DNA from: Aquipuribacter nitratireducens
GTDB lineage: Bacteria; Actinomycetota; Actinomycetes; Actinomycetales; JBBAYJ01
Reading direction: 5' to 3'
Assembly: GCF_037860835.1 (NCBI RefSeq)
Contig: NZ_JBBEOG010000002.1
Coordinates: 496,001 to 560,000, forward strand
Length of the DNA stretch: 64,000 nt
Shown: positions 26,881-35,652 of the stretch, one piece after another
Position numbering within the stretch: position 1 is the stretch's first letter
Layout of the letters: the number at the start of each line of letters is the position of its first letter
Made by a program: the position numbers and the translations under genes
The notes under the pieces: generated by a model
What the model saw: only the letters and a program-made list of their open reading frames with translations
What the model was told of the DNA's origin: nothing
The model's database searches: none

Positions 26881-27519
26881 GTGGCTCTCGACGGTGACGG
26901 TCCCGTGCGCGTCATGGTCATCGACGACCACGAGGTGGTGCGTCGTGGTGTCGTCGACGTGTGCGACGCCGACGACCGACTCGACGTCGTCGCCGAGGCC
27001 GCGAGCGTGGCCGAGGGGCTGCGGCGGGCGGCGGCCGTGCGTCCGGACGTCGCCCTCGTGGACCTGCACCTGCCCGACGGCACCGGGATCGACCTCATGC
27101 GCGGGCTCCACGACGTGACCCCCCACACGCGCTACGTCGTGCTGACGAGCTTCGACGACGACGACTACGCCGAGGCGGCGCTCGAGGTGGGGGCGGCGGC
27201 CTTCGTGCTCAAGACCGTCCGCGGCAGCCAGATCGCCGACACCGTCCACGCCGTCGCGGGCGGCCGTGTGCTCCTCGACGACCGCGCGCTCCAACGCCGA
27301 CGCGAGTCGCACGAGGACCCCCTCGCCGTGCTGACACCGACCGAGCGGCTCGTCCTCGAGTGCATCGGCGACGGGCTCAGCAACCGCGAGAGCGGTGAGC
27401 GGCTCGGCGTGAGCGAGAAGACCGTGAAGAACCACGTGACCGCGGTCATGGCGAAGCTCGGCTTCAAGCGGCGCACGCAGGCCGCGGCGTGGGTGGCCGC
27501 CCACCGCAGACGCGACTGA
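26881..27519 (+). CDS. LuxR/NarL-type response regulator, DevR(DosR)-like
   Basis: A 212-residue regulator. The receiver reads VMVIDDHEVVRRGVVDV, with phospho-acceptor Asp in ALVDLHLPDGTGIDL and switch residues Thr (VVLTSFDDDD) and Lys (FVLKTVRG). The C-terminal LuxR helix-turn-helix is DPLAVLTPTERLVLECIGDG and SEKTVKNHVTAVMAKLGFKRRTQ. DHEVVRRG, LPDG-GI, EKTVKN and AKLG-RRTQAA are, from memory, hallmarks of the DosR/DevR hypoxia regulator of mycobacteria. The gene converges with a DosS-like kinase 66 bases away, so they look like partners though not one operon. GTG start with GGAGGAGG upstream. Confidence 0.88.
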   Translation: MALDGDGPVRVMVIDDHEVVRRGVVDVCDADDRLDVVAEAASVAEGLRRAAAVRPDVALVDLHLPDGTGIDLMRGLHDVTPHTRYVVLTSFDDDDYAEAALEVGAAAFVLKTVRGSQIADTVHAVAGGRVLLDDRALQRRRESHEDPLAVLTPTERLVLECIGDGLSNRESGERLGVSEKTVKNHVTAVMAKLGFKRRTQAAAWVAAHRRRD

Positions 27520-27585
27520 CGCGACCTCTGACGCCGGCGGTCAGGATCGGCCGCACCGCACCCGGTCCCGGCGTGCGCGGGCGGC

Positions 27586-29094
27586 TCAGCGCAGCGGCAC
27601 GACCCACTCCACCCTCGTACCACCGTCCTCGCGCGGGGCCACGGTGCAGCCACCGCCGTGGAGCACCGCGCGCGCGTGCATGTTCGACAGGCCCGAGGAG
27701 CGCTGCGGCCGCTCCGGCACGCCGACGCCGTCGTCCTCCACGACCAGGTGGAGGCGGTCGTCGTGGACCGCGAGCCGCACGTGGACCGAGGTGGCGTGCG
27801 CGTGCCGGGTGACGTTGGCGAGCGCCTCGGCGAGCGCGGCGAGCAGGTCGTGGACGAGGTTGGCGTCCCAGGCGGCCGCCGCGGCCGGGTCCGTGGTGTC
27901 GACGAGCGAGGGTGTGAAGCCGAGCGCGACCGCGGACTCCCGCACCGTGCGGGCGACCTGCTCGCCCGGGGTCGCCGGTCGCGGCGCGGGCTTGAGCGGG
28001 CGCAGGGTGGCGCGGATGTGGTCGACGGCGGTGTCGAGGCCGTCGAGGGCGGAGTCGACGTGCGCGCGGACCGGCTCGGCGAGGTCGTCACGCTCCTTGA
28101 GGCGCCCGAGCTCGATGCCGACGGCGAACAGCTGCTGCACCGCGAGGTCGTGGAGGTCCCGCGCGATGCGGGCGCGCTCGTCGAGCAGCACCCGGCCCTC
28201 GCCGCGCCGCCGCTCGGCGGCCAGGCGCAGCGACAACGACGCCTGCGCGGCGAAGCCCTCGGCGCCCGTCACCGCGTCCGGGCCGAAGCGGCCGCCGCCG
28301 TCCACCCGGACGAGGGCGAGGACACCGGCCTCGCCGTCCCCGTCGGCGAGGGGGCACGACACGGTGTCGCCGAGCGCCCGCACCGCCGCGAGGCCCAGCC
28401 CGACGAGGTCGTGCCCCCCGACGTCCCCCACGACCACCTCGACGACCGGTGTCCCCTCGATGCCGGGCAGGGCGACGACCGCGACGTCGGCGCCGGAGAC
28501 GCGGCGGGCGTGCGAGGCGACGACCTCGAGGGCCTCCTCCTCGTCCAGGCCGCGCAGCAGCGCGCTCGTGACGGCGGCAGCCGCCTCGGCCCACTGCTGC
28601 CGGTCACGCGCGCTGCGGTACAGCCGGGCGTTGTCCACGGCGACGGACGCGGCGGCGGCGAGCGCCTCCACCGTGCCCTGGTCGGCCTCGGTGAAGCCGC
28701 CGGGCTTGTCCGTGAGGTAGAGGTTGCCGAAGACCGTGCCGCGGACCTTGAGCGGCACCCCGAGGAACGTGTGCATCGGCGGGTGCCCGGGCGGGAAGCC
28801 CACCGACGCCGGGTGCGAGGCGATGTCGTCGGTGACGACGGCCGTCCTCTCCCGCGTGATGAGACCGAGGACACCGTGCCCACGGGGCAGGTGCCCCATC
28901 CGGGCGACCTGCTCGGGGCTCATCCCGACGTGGCGGAACTCCTCGTGCAGCCCGTCCGGTCCGAGGACGCCGATGGCGGCGTACCGGGCCCCGGTCGTCT
29001 CGCGCGCGGCGTCGATGAGCCGGTCGAGCACCACCGGGAGGTCGAGACCCTCGGCGATCTGCGACACGACGCGGACGAGCTGGTCGTTCACCAC
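27586..29094 (-). CDS. GAF-domain sensor histidine kinase, DevS(DosS)-like
   Basis: A 502-residue cytoplasmic kinase without membrane segments. GAF 1 spans about residues 18-165 and contains GFPPGHPPMHTFLGVPLKVR and FGNLYLTDKPGGF; GAF 2 about 185-300; the HisKA_3 H-box is ARIARDLHDLAVQQLFAVG (His near 310); the ATPase domain ends VEDDGVGVPE and GGTRVEWVVPL. The His in HPPM aligns, from memory, with the heme-ligand His of M. tuberculosis DosS (45 residues shorter N-terminus here), so an O2/NO/CO sensor is likely. GTG 29094 follows TACCCT by 6 bases: leaderless and divergent from smc. Confidence 0.88.
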   Translation of the reverse strand: MVNDQLVRVVSQIAEGLDLPVVLDRLIDAARETTGARYAAIGVLGPDGLHEEFRHVGMSPEQVARMGHLPRGHGVLGLITRERTAVVTDDIASHPASVGFPPGHPPMHTFLGVPLKVRGTVFGNLYLTDKPGGFTEADQGTVEALAAAASVAVDNARLYRSARDRQQWAEAAAAVTSALLRGLDEEEALEVVASHARRVSGADVAVVALPGIEGTPVVEVVVGDVGGHDLVGLGLAAVRALGDTVSCPLADGDGEAGVLALVRVDGGGRFGPDAVTGAEGFAAQASLSLRLAAERRRGEGRVLLDERARIARDLHDLAVQQLFAVGIELGRLKERDDLAEPVRAHVDSALDGLDTAVDHIRATLRPLKPAPRPATPGEQVARTVRESAVALGFTPSLVDTTDPAAAAAWDANLVHDLLAALAEALANVTRHAHATSVHVRLAVHDDRLHLVVEDDGVGVPERPQRSSGLSNMHARAVLHGGGCTVAPREDGGTRVEWVVPLR

Positions 29095-29100
29095 GAGGGC

Positions 29101-29106
29101 AGGGTA
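29101..29106 (-). promoter_or_regulatory. -10 box of the leaderless DosS-like gene
   Basis: TACCCT on the minus strand lies 6 bases before GTG 29094; a second in-frame GTG follows at once at 29091. Confidence 0.5.
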
Positions 29107-29145
29107 GGTCGGCCCCGCCTCGCCCGTGGCGCCCTCGCCGGCGGC

Positions 29146-29151
29146 TAGCCT
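29146..29151 (+). promoter_or_regulatory. -10 box of leaderless smc
   Basis: TAGCCT ends 7 bases before the ATG of smc and no Shine-Dalgarno is present. Confidence 0.5.
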
Positions 29152-29158
29152 GCCGACG

Positions 29159-32100
29159 ATGTACCTGTCCTCGTTGACCCTGCGCGGGTTCAAGTCGTTC
29201 GCGTCGTCGACGACGCTGCGGCTGGAGCCGGGGATCACGTGCGTGGTCGGGCCGAACGGCTCGGGCAAGTCGAACGTCGTCGACGCCATCGCGTGGGTGC
29301 TGGGGGAGCAGGGGGCGCGGTCGCTGCGCGGCGGCAGCATGGCCGACGTCGTCTTCGCGGGCACCGCCACACGCGCCCCGTTGGGTCGGGCCGAGGTCGT
29401 CCTCACGTTCGACAACGCCGACGGCGCCATCGGCGAGGGCACCGCCGAGGTGTCCGTCACCCGGACCATGTTCCGCACCGGCGGCAGCGAGTACGCCATC
29501 AACGGACGCTCCTGCCGCCTGCTCGACGTCCAGGAGATGCTCGGTGACGCCGGCATCGGACGCGAGCTCCACGTCGTCGTGGGGCAGGGTCGCGTCGACG
29601 CCGTCCTCCAGGCCACCCCGGAGGACCGGCGGGCCTTCGTCGAGGAGGCGGCCGGCGTCCTCAAGCACCGCAAGCGCAAGGAGAAGGCCCTGCGCAAGCT
29701 GGCGGCCATGGACGGCAACCTCGTCCGGCTCGCCGACCTCACCTCGGAGATCTCCCGGCAGCTCAAGCCGCTCGGCCGGCAGGCGCGGACGGCGCGCCGC
29801 GCGCGGCAGATCGCCGCGGACGCCCGGGACGCGCGGCTGCGCCTGCTCGCCGACGACATCGCGACCGCGCGTGCCGCGCTCGGCGGCTCCGACGGTCCCG
29901 GGCCCTCGGCCCGACGTCTCACCGAGGTGGCCTCCCGGCTCACCGCGGCCGGGGTCGCCCGCAGCCGCGCCGAGGCGGAGCTCGCGCGCGTGCGGCCCCG
30001 CGCGGCGGCATGGGCCGAGCAGCTGGGCCGCGCCCGCACCGCGACCGACCGGCTGCGCGCGATCGCCCGGGTCGCCGACGAGCGGGCCCGGCTCCTCGCC
30101 GAGCCCGTCGACGGTCCCGACGCCGACCTCGACGCCCTCGGCGAGGCTGCCTCCCAGGCGCGCTCGGAGGCCGACCGGCTCGCCGCCGAGGTGGTCGTGC
30201 TCCAGGACCGGCTCGCCGCTGCCACGGCTGCGCGGGCCGCGGCCGAGGACGCGCACGAGCAGGCGGACCGAACCGCCCGCGAGCTCGCGGCCGACCGGGC
30301 CCGGCGCTCGGAGGCGGTCGCCCGCGCCCGTGGCCAGGTGGCGGCGCTGCGGGGCCGGGTCGAGGCGGCGGAGGCGGAGGCGGAGCGCGTCGTCGGCACG
30401 CTGGCGGCGGCGGAGGCCCGCCGCGCCGAGGCCGCCGCCGAGCTCGACCGGCTACGCCGTGACGCGGCTGCGTCGCCCGGCACCGACGGCACCGACGGCG
30501 CCGACGACGCCGACGACGCCGACGAGACCGGCGACGGGCAGGACCCGGTCGCGGCCGCCGTCGCCGCCCACGAGCACGCCCTCGGGGCCCACGCGGCGCT
30601 GCTCGAGGAGCTGCGGGAGGTGGAGGGCCACGAGCGGGTCGCCGAGCGCGAGCGCGCCGCGCTCCTCGCCCGGCGCGACGCCCTCGCCTCGACCACCGTC
30701 CCGGTCGACGCCACCGCCGCCGTCCTCGAGCACGGTGAGGGGGTCCTCGGTCTCCTGTCCACCATGCTCCGGGTCGAGCCCGGGCACGAGCACGCGCTGG
30801 CCGCCGCCCTCGGTCCCGACGCCGACGCGGTCGCCGTCCGCACCCTCGAGGACGCCACCGACGCCGTCGAACGCCTCCACGACGCCGACGGCGGCCGGGT
30901 CGCGCTCGTCGTCCCCGGGGCGACCCCCCACGCGGGCGAGCGCACGCTGCCGGGGCTGGGGGAGCTCGACGGGCTGGCGCTGCCCGACCACGTGCGCCCG
31001 GCGGCCGGGCTCGTCCTGGGTGAGGGTCCGGTCGCCGACTGGGCCCGTCACCGGCTCGCCCGCACCGTCGTCGTCGACGACCTCGCGGTGGCCCGCGACG
31101 TGCTCGGCAAGGCGGGCCCCGGAGCCGACGCGGTCGTCGTCGTCACCCTCCTCGGGGACGTCCTGACGGTCGACGCCCTGCGGGGCGGCTCGAGCGCCGC
31201 CCCGTCGCTCATCGAGCGACAGGCCGTCCTCGACGAGGCGGAGCGCGGGGTCGCCGACGCGGAGCGCGTGCTCGCGTCCGCCCGTGCCGACGTGGCGGCC
31301 GCCCGGAGCCGCGTCGACGTCGCCAGGGTTGCCCTCGAGGAGGCCGAGACGGTCCGCACCGGCCTCGACGCCCGGATGAGCGCTCTCGCGGAGGAGCTCG
31401 GCTCGGTCGCGGCGCAGGTCCGGGCTGCGGGCGACGAGGCCGACCGCGCCCGTGCCCAGCACGAGCAGGTGACTGCCCGCCGTGACGGGTACGCCCGTGA
31501 GCTCGAGGCCGCCGAGGCCGCGCTCGTCGCCGCCGAGACGCGGGTCGGTGCGGGGGACGACGCCGGCGAGGCGGGGCACGACCACCCCGACGACGCGGCC
31601 GCGGACCTCCCGCTGCTCGCGACGCGGGCGCGGGAGGCGCGCCAGGGGGAGACCGAGGCCCGGCTCGCCGTGCGCACCGGAGAGGAGCGCGCCCGGACCG
31701 CCGCGGAGCGGGCGGAGGCCGCCGGCGAGGCGCTCGAGCGCGGTCGTCGCGAGCTCGATGCCGCGGCCCGGCGCCGGGCGCAGCGGACGGCCGCCGCGAC
31801 GGAGGCCCGTGCCGTCCTCACCGACGCCACCGCTGCCGTGGAGACCGCCACCGTCGTCCTGTCGCGGGTGACGGCGGGGGAGCAGGCGGTGCGCGCCGCC
31901 CGGGACACCGCCCAGGCCGCGCTGCGGGACGCGGGCGCCGCCGAGCAGGCCCTCGCCGCAGAGCACGCCCGGCTCGTGGAGGCCGCCCACGCGGAGGAGC
32001 TCGCGCGGACCGAGCAGCGGCTGCGGCTCGAGCAGCTCGTGGAGGTCGCCCGGGACGAGCACGGCTTCGACGCCGACGCCCTCGTCGAGCAGTACGGCCC

Positions 32101-32893
32101 CGACGTGGCGGTGCCCGTGCTGGAGGAGCAGGCGACGGACCCGACGGCCCCGACGGACCCGATGGACCCGACGGACACGACCCGTGCGCCGGAGCCCGAG
32201 CCCGTGCCCGAGCCCGAGCCCGCGACCGAGCCGTACGACCGCGCACGGCAGCAGCGCCGGCTCCGGGCGGCCGAGCGCGCGCTCGCCGACCTCGGCACCG
32301 TCAACCCCCTCGCGATGGAGGAGTACACGGCGCTGGAGGAGCGCCACCGCTTCCTCCTCCAGCAGCAGCACGACCTCACGACGAGCAAGAAGGACCTGCT
32401 CGGCATCATCCGCGACGTCGACGAGCGCGTGGAGCAGGTGGTGACGGCGGCGTTCGCCGACACCGCGCGCGAGTTCGAGCAGATCATCCCGCGGCTGTTC
32501 CCGGGCGGGGTCGGACGGCTCGTCCTCACCGACCCCGACGACATGCTCGCGACGGGCATCGAGGTGGAGGCCCGTCCCGCGGGCAAGACCGTCAAGCGCA
32601 TGAGCCTGCTGAGCGGCGGTGAGCGCACCCTCGTCGCCCTCGCCTTCCTCGTCGCCCTGTTCAAGGCGCGTCCGAGCCCGTTCTACGTGCTCGACGAGAT
32701 CGAGGCGGCGCTCGACGACGCGAACCTCGGGCGCCTCCTGGTCCTCCTCGAGGAGCTGCGGCAGTCGAGCCAGCTCATCGTCGTCACCCATCAGAAGCGG
32801 ACGATGGAAGCGGCCGACGCACTGTACGGCGTCACGATGCGGGGCGACGGCGTGAGCACGGTCGTGAGCCAGCGGCTCCGCGAGGTCTCCTGA
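29159..32893 (+). CDS. smc: chromosome segregation ATPase SMC
   Basis: A DNA-organising ATPase acting with ScpAB. It is 1244 residues long, against about 1190 in most bacteria. Walker A GPNGSGKSNVVDAI is near residue 31; two long Ala/Glu/Arg-rich coiled coils flank a hinge at about 520-650; the signature SLLSGGERTLVALAFLVALF is near 1149, and Walker B FYVLDEIEAALDD near 1175. The extra length is two disordered acidic inserts: residues about 440-462 (Gly/Asp/Thr-rich) and about 990-1025 (TDPMDPTD, then a Pro/Glu run), placed symmetrically in the two coiled-coil arms. ATG 29159 opens 7 bases after TAGCCT. Confidence 0.97.
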   Translation: MYLSSLTLRGFKSFASSTTLRLEPGITCVVGPNGSGKSNVVDAIAWVLGEQGARSLRGGSMADVVFAGTATRAPLGRAEVVLTFDNADGAIGEGTAEVSVTRTMFRTGGSEYAINGRSCRLLDVQEMLGDAGIGRELHVVVGQGRVDAVLQATPEDRRAFVEEAAGVLKHRKRKEKALRKLAAMDGNLVRLADLTSEISRQLKPLGRQARTARRARQIAADARDARLRLLADDIATARAALGGSDGPGPSARRLTEVASRLTAAGVARSRAEAELARVRPRAAAWAEQLGRARTATDRLRAIARVADERARLLAEPVDGPDADLDALGEAASQARSEADRLAAEVVVLQDRLAAATAARAAAEDAHEQADRTARELAADRARRSEAVARARGQVAALRGRVEAAEAEAERVVGTLAAAEARRAEAAAELDRLRRDAAASPGTDGTDGADDADDADETGDGQDPVAAAVAAHEHALGAHAALLEELREVEGHERVAERERAALLARRDALASTTVPVDATAAVLEHGEGVLGLLSTMLRVEPGHEHALAAALGPDADAVAVRTLEDATDAVERLHDADGGRVALVVPGATPHAGERTLPGLGELDGLALPDHVRPAAGLVLGEGPVADWARHRLARTVVVDDLAVARDVLGKAGPGADAVVVVTLLGDVLTVDALRGGSSAAPSLIERQAVLDEAERGVADAERVLASARADVAAARSRVDVARVALEEAETVRTGLDARMSALAEELGSVAAQVRAAGDEADRARAQHEQVTARRDGYARELEAAEAALVAAETRVGAGDDAGEAGHDHPDDAAADLPLLATRAREARQGETEARLAVRTGEERARTAAERAEAAGEALERGRRELDAAARRRAQRTAAATEARAVLTDATAAVETATVVLSRVTAGEQAVRAARDTAQAALRDAGAAEQALAAEHARLVEAAHAEELARTEQRLRLEQLVEVARDEHGFDADALVEQYGPDVAVPVLEEQATDPTAPTDPMDPTDTTRAPEPEPVPEPEPATEPYDRARQQRRLRAAERALADLGTVNPLAMEEYTALEERHRFLLQQQHDLTTSKKDLLGIIRDVDERVEQVVTAAFADTAREFEQIIPRLFPGGVGRLVLTDPDDMLATGIEVEARPAGKTVKRMSLLSGGERTLVALAFLVALFKARPSPFYVLDEIEAALDDANLGRLLVLLEELRQSSQLIVVTHQKRTMEAADALYGVTMRGDGVSTVVSQRLREVS

Positions 32894-32934
32894 GCGTCGC
32901 GTTTGAGGGGACCGGCCCCGGGTAGGGCCCGCTC

Positions 32935-33885
32935 GTGCGCACTCGACGAGCCGTCGTCACCGGCGGGGCAGGGTTCCTCGGCAGCCACATCTGCGAGGAG
33001 CTCCTGCGCCGCGGCACGGAGGTCGTGTGCCTCGACAACCTGCTGACCGGCAGCGCCGACAACGTCGCCCACCTGCTGGAGCACGACGGCTTCCGCATGC
33101 AGCGCTGCGACGTCACGGAGTTCGTCCACGTCCCCGGGCCGGTCGACCTCGTGCTCCACTTCGCCTCGCCCGCCTCACCGGTGGACTACCTCGCACTGCC
33201 GCTGCAGACGCTCAAGGTCGGCAGCATCGGCACGTGGCACGCCCTCGGGCTCGCGAAGGACAAGGGCGCACGGTTCGTCCTCGCCTCCACCAGCGAGGTG
33301 TACGGCGACCCGCAGGTGCACCCGCAGCCCGAGGACTACTGGGGCCACGTCAACCCCGTGGGTCCGCGCGGTGTCTACGACGAGGCCAAGCGGTACGCGG
33401 AGGCCATGACGATGGCGTACCGGCGTGCCGAGGGTCTCGACACGGGCATCGTCCGGCTCTTCAACACGTACGGCCCGCGGATGCGCGCCCGCGACGGCCG
33501 CGCGGTGCCGACGTTCGTGCGGCAGGCCCTCGCGGGCGAGCCGCTCACGGTCGCCGGTGACGGCCGGCAGACCCGGTCGCTGTGCTACATCGACGACACC
33601 GTCGCCGGGGTCCTCGCGCTCGCGGACAGCGACCTGCCGGGCCCGGTGAACATCGGCAACCCGGACGAGCGGACGGTCCTGCAGATCGCCGAGGACGTCC
33701 TCGCCGTCACCGGGTCCGCCTCCCGCGTCCAGCACGTCGACCGTCCCGTCGACGACCCGCTCGTCCGCAGACCCGACACCACGCTCGCCCGCGAGGCGCT
33801 CGGGTGGGAGCCCCGGGTGCCGTGGCTCGAGGGTCTCGCCGACACCGTCGCGTGGTTCCGTCGGACCGAGAGCCTCAGCGCCTGA
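32935..33885 (+). CDS. UDP-glucuronate decarboxylase-like NAD-dependent epimerase (UDP-xylose synthase type)
   Basis: A 316-residue extended short-chain dehydrogenase. The NAD motif is [52 protein letters not shown] and [18 protein letters not shown] are signature blocks of UXS/UDP-glucuronate decarboxylases, with the Y-x3-K pair in YDEAK. It would turn UDP-glucuronate into UDP-xylose or the 4-keto-pentose, a donor for the glycan genes beside it. It starts at GTG 32935, 6 bases after TAGGGC. Its 3' end overlaps the convergent GT9 gene by 11 bases. Confidence 0.87.
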   Translation: MRTRRAVVTGGAGFLGSHICEELLRRGTEVVCLDNLLTGSADNVAHLLEHDGFRMQRCDVTEFVHVPGPVDLVLHFASPASPVDYLALPLQTLKVGSIGTWHALGLAKDKGARFVLASTSEVYGDPQVHPQPEDYWGHVNPVGPRGVYDEAKRYAEAMTMAYRRAEGLDTGIVRLFNTYGPRMRARDGRAVPTFVRQALAGEPLTVAGDGRQTRSLCYIDDTVAGVLALADSDLPGPVNIGNPDERTVLQIAEDVLAVTGSASRVQHVDRPVDDPLVRRPDTTLAREALGWEPRVPWLEGLADTVAWFRRTESLSA

Positions 33886-34942
33886 CGGCGTCGGCCGCGG
33901 CGAGCTGGGCCGTGGCCGCGTCGAGGACCTCGTCGAGCGTGATGCTCAGCAGGTCGGGGTCGGCGCTGGTGCCGTGCGGGTCACCGCGCCCCTCGAGCCC
34001 CTCGCCGCGCCAGAGGACGGTGTGGCGGTCGACGTCGACGGCGGGACCCCACCGGGACGGCGGCACCGGCCCGAAGAGGACGACGGACCGTGTGCCGAGC
34101 GCCGTGGCGAGATGGGCGACTCCCGTGTCGCCGCAGACGACGACCGCGGCAGCGCCGACCAGCCCGGCGAGCCCGTCGAGGTCGGTGCGCCCGGCGAGCA
34201 GGGCAGCGGCGGGCAGGTCGGCCGCCGCGACGACGGCGTTCGCGAGCGGGCGCTCGCCCGCGGAGCCCGTGACGACGACCCGGTGACCCGCGGCGACGAG
34301 CGCACGGGCCAGCAGCGCCCAGCGCCGCACGGGCCAGCAGCGGGCGGGGCTGGCCGCGCCCGGGTGGAGGACGACGGGACGGTCCCCGAGGCCGCCCGTC
34401 CCGGGGCGGACGGGCAGGCGGAGGTCCCCGGCGTCCGCGTCGGCCCCCACCGCCGCGACGAGCCGGCACCAGCGGGCGACCTCGTGCTCGTCGGGGTCCC
34501 ATGCGGGCCCCGCGAGCCGCGTGCCGTCGGCGGTCGTCGTCGCGTACCCCAGGAGCAGGCGCGGCCCGGCCGCGAGCAGCGCGGCGTGGCTGCGCGGACC
34601 CCTGCCGTGCAGGCACACGGCGTCGTGCTCGCCGAGGCGGAGACCCGGGGGCACGTCACCGACCGCTCGCACCCACCGGGTGTCGACGACGTCGTCGACG
34701 ACCCCGAGCCCCTGCAGCCACCGTCCGAGCGGCGCGGGGGCCGCGAGGACGAGAGGACGACCGGGGAAGCGTCGCCGCAGGCCGCGCAGGGCCGGGACGG
34801 CGGTGAGGGCGTCACCGAGGCCGAGCGCCCGGAGCACGAGCAGCGGGGTCCCCGGCGGGCGACGGTCCCAGTCGTCGGCCCGCCACCGCGTGGCGGGCGC
34901 GACCCGACCCCCGCCGCCGGGCCCGCTGTCGAGGAGCCTCAC
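33875..34942 (-). CDS. GT9 glycosyltransferase (heptosyltransferase-like), operon gene 8
   Basis: A 355-residue protein of the WaaC/WaaF family. It shows [28 protein letters not shown] at the N-terminus, [19 protein letters not shown] (ADP-sugar site) and [31 protein letters not shown] in the C-terminal domain, the classical GT9 blocks. Known GT9 enzymes transfer heptose from ADP-heptose; acceptors here are unknown. GTG 34942 overlaps the SDR stop (GTGA), making it the last gene of the eight-gene chain. Its 3' end overlaps the convergent decarboxylase-like gene. Confidence 0.87.
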   Translation of the reverse strand: MRLLDSGPGGGGRVAPATRWRADDWDRRPPGTPLLVLRALGLGDALTAVPALRGLRRRFPGRPLVLAAPAPLGRWLQGLGVVDDVVDTRWVRAVGDVPPGLRLGEHDAVCLHGRGPRSHAALLAAGPRLLLGYATTTADGTRLAGPAWDPDEHEVARWCRLVAAVGADADAGDLRLPVRPGTGGLGDRPVVLHPGAASPARCWPVRRWALLARALVAAGHRVVVTGSAGERPLANAVVAAADLPAAALLAGRTDLDGLAGLVGAAAVVVCGDTGVAHLATALGTRSVVLFGPVPPSRWGPAVDVDRHTVLWRGEGLEGRGDPHGTSADPDLLSITLDEVLDAATAQLAAADAVRR

Positions 34943-35652
34943 GGCCAGGACGGCTCCCCCGAGGACACGAGGACGAGCTCGCGGAGCTCGACCCCCGCCG
35001 GCCGGGACAGCGCGTACACGACGGCGTCGGCGACCTCGGCCGGGTCGAGGAGGTCCGCGTCGGGCCCCGGCCGGTACTGCTCGGTCCGGCCGTCGAAGAA
35101 CGCGGTCCGCATGCCGCCGGGCACGAGCATCGTGACGCCCACCTCGCCGGCGAGCTCGGTGGCGAGGGCGCGGCTGAAGCCGACGACACCGAACTTCGAC
35201 GCGCAGTACGCCGTCGCGTCCGAGACGCCCTTGAGGCCGAGGGTCGAGGCGACCGTGACGAGTCGCCCGCGGGTGCGGCGCAGGTGCGGCACCGCGGCCT
35301 TCGCGACGGCTGCCGTCCCGACGAGGTTGACGGCGACGACGCGCGCCCACGTCGCGACGTCGAGGTCCTCGAGCCGGCCGCACGCGTCGGTCCCGGCCGC
35401 CGTGACGACGCCGGTGACGCCCGCCTCCCCGGCCTCGGCGGCGACCGCGTCGACGGCGGCGACGGCGGCCTCGGGGTCGGCGAGGTCGACTTCGTGCCAG
35501 GCGAGGGAGCGGTCCGGCGGCGGCTGGCGGTCGAGGACCACAGGGCGCCGGCCCGCCTTCTCGACGGCCGCGGCGACGGCGGCGCCGAGCCCGCTCGCAC
35601 CGCCGGTGACGAGCACGGTGCCGGTCGGCGGGGTGGTGGGGTCGATGGTCAC
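34939..35652 (-). CDS. classical short-chain dehydrogenase/reductase, operon gene 7
   Basis: A 237-residue classical SDR. The cofactor motif is VLVTGGASGLGAAVAAAVE, then VVTAAGTDACG (NNAG-like), LVTVASTLGLKGVS (Ser) and the catalytic Y-x3-K in TAYCASKFGVVGFSRALATEL. The size and motif set fit 3-oxoacyl-ACP reductase-like or sugar/polyol dehydrogenases, not the larger extended-SDR HldD heptose epimerase. GTG 35652 has a strong site (AGAAGGAGAAG). It overlaps both neighbours by four bases. I infer a sugar-modifying oxidoreduction in the glycan pathway; the substrate is unknown. Confidence 0.85.
   Translation of the reverse strand: MTIDPTTPPTGTVLVTGGASGLGAAVAAAVEKAGRRPVVLDRQPPPDRSLAWHEVDLADPEAAVAAVDAVAAEAGEAGVTGVVTAAGTDACGRLEDLDVATWARVVAVNLVGTAAVAKAAVPHLRRTRGRLVTVASTLGLKGVSDATAYCASKFGVVGFSRALATELAGEVGVTMLVPGGMRTAFFDGRTEQYRPGPDADLLDPAEVADAVVYALSRPAGVELRELVLVSSGEPSWP

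Noticed and set aside
29160-32893. Long minus-strand open frames opposite smc
   Set aside because: Ser/Ala/Arg-rich shadow of a real coiled-coil gene in another frame; no start signal or domain. Only the 27586-29094 part of the long frame is a real kinase.
34939-35652. SDR gene as hldD (ADP-heptose epimerase)
   Set aside because: Too short, and it has classical-SDR motifs (TGGASGLG, YCASK) rather than the extended-SDR pattern.
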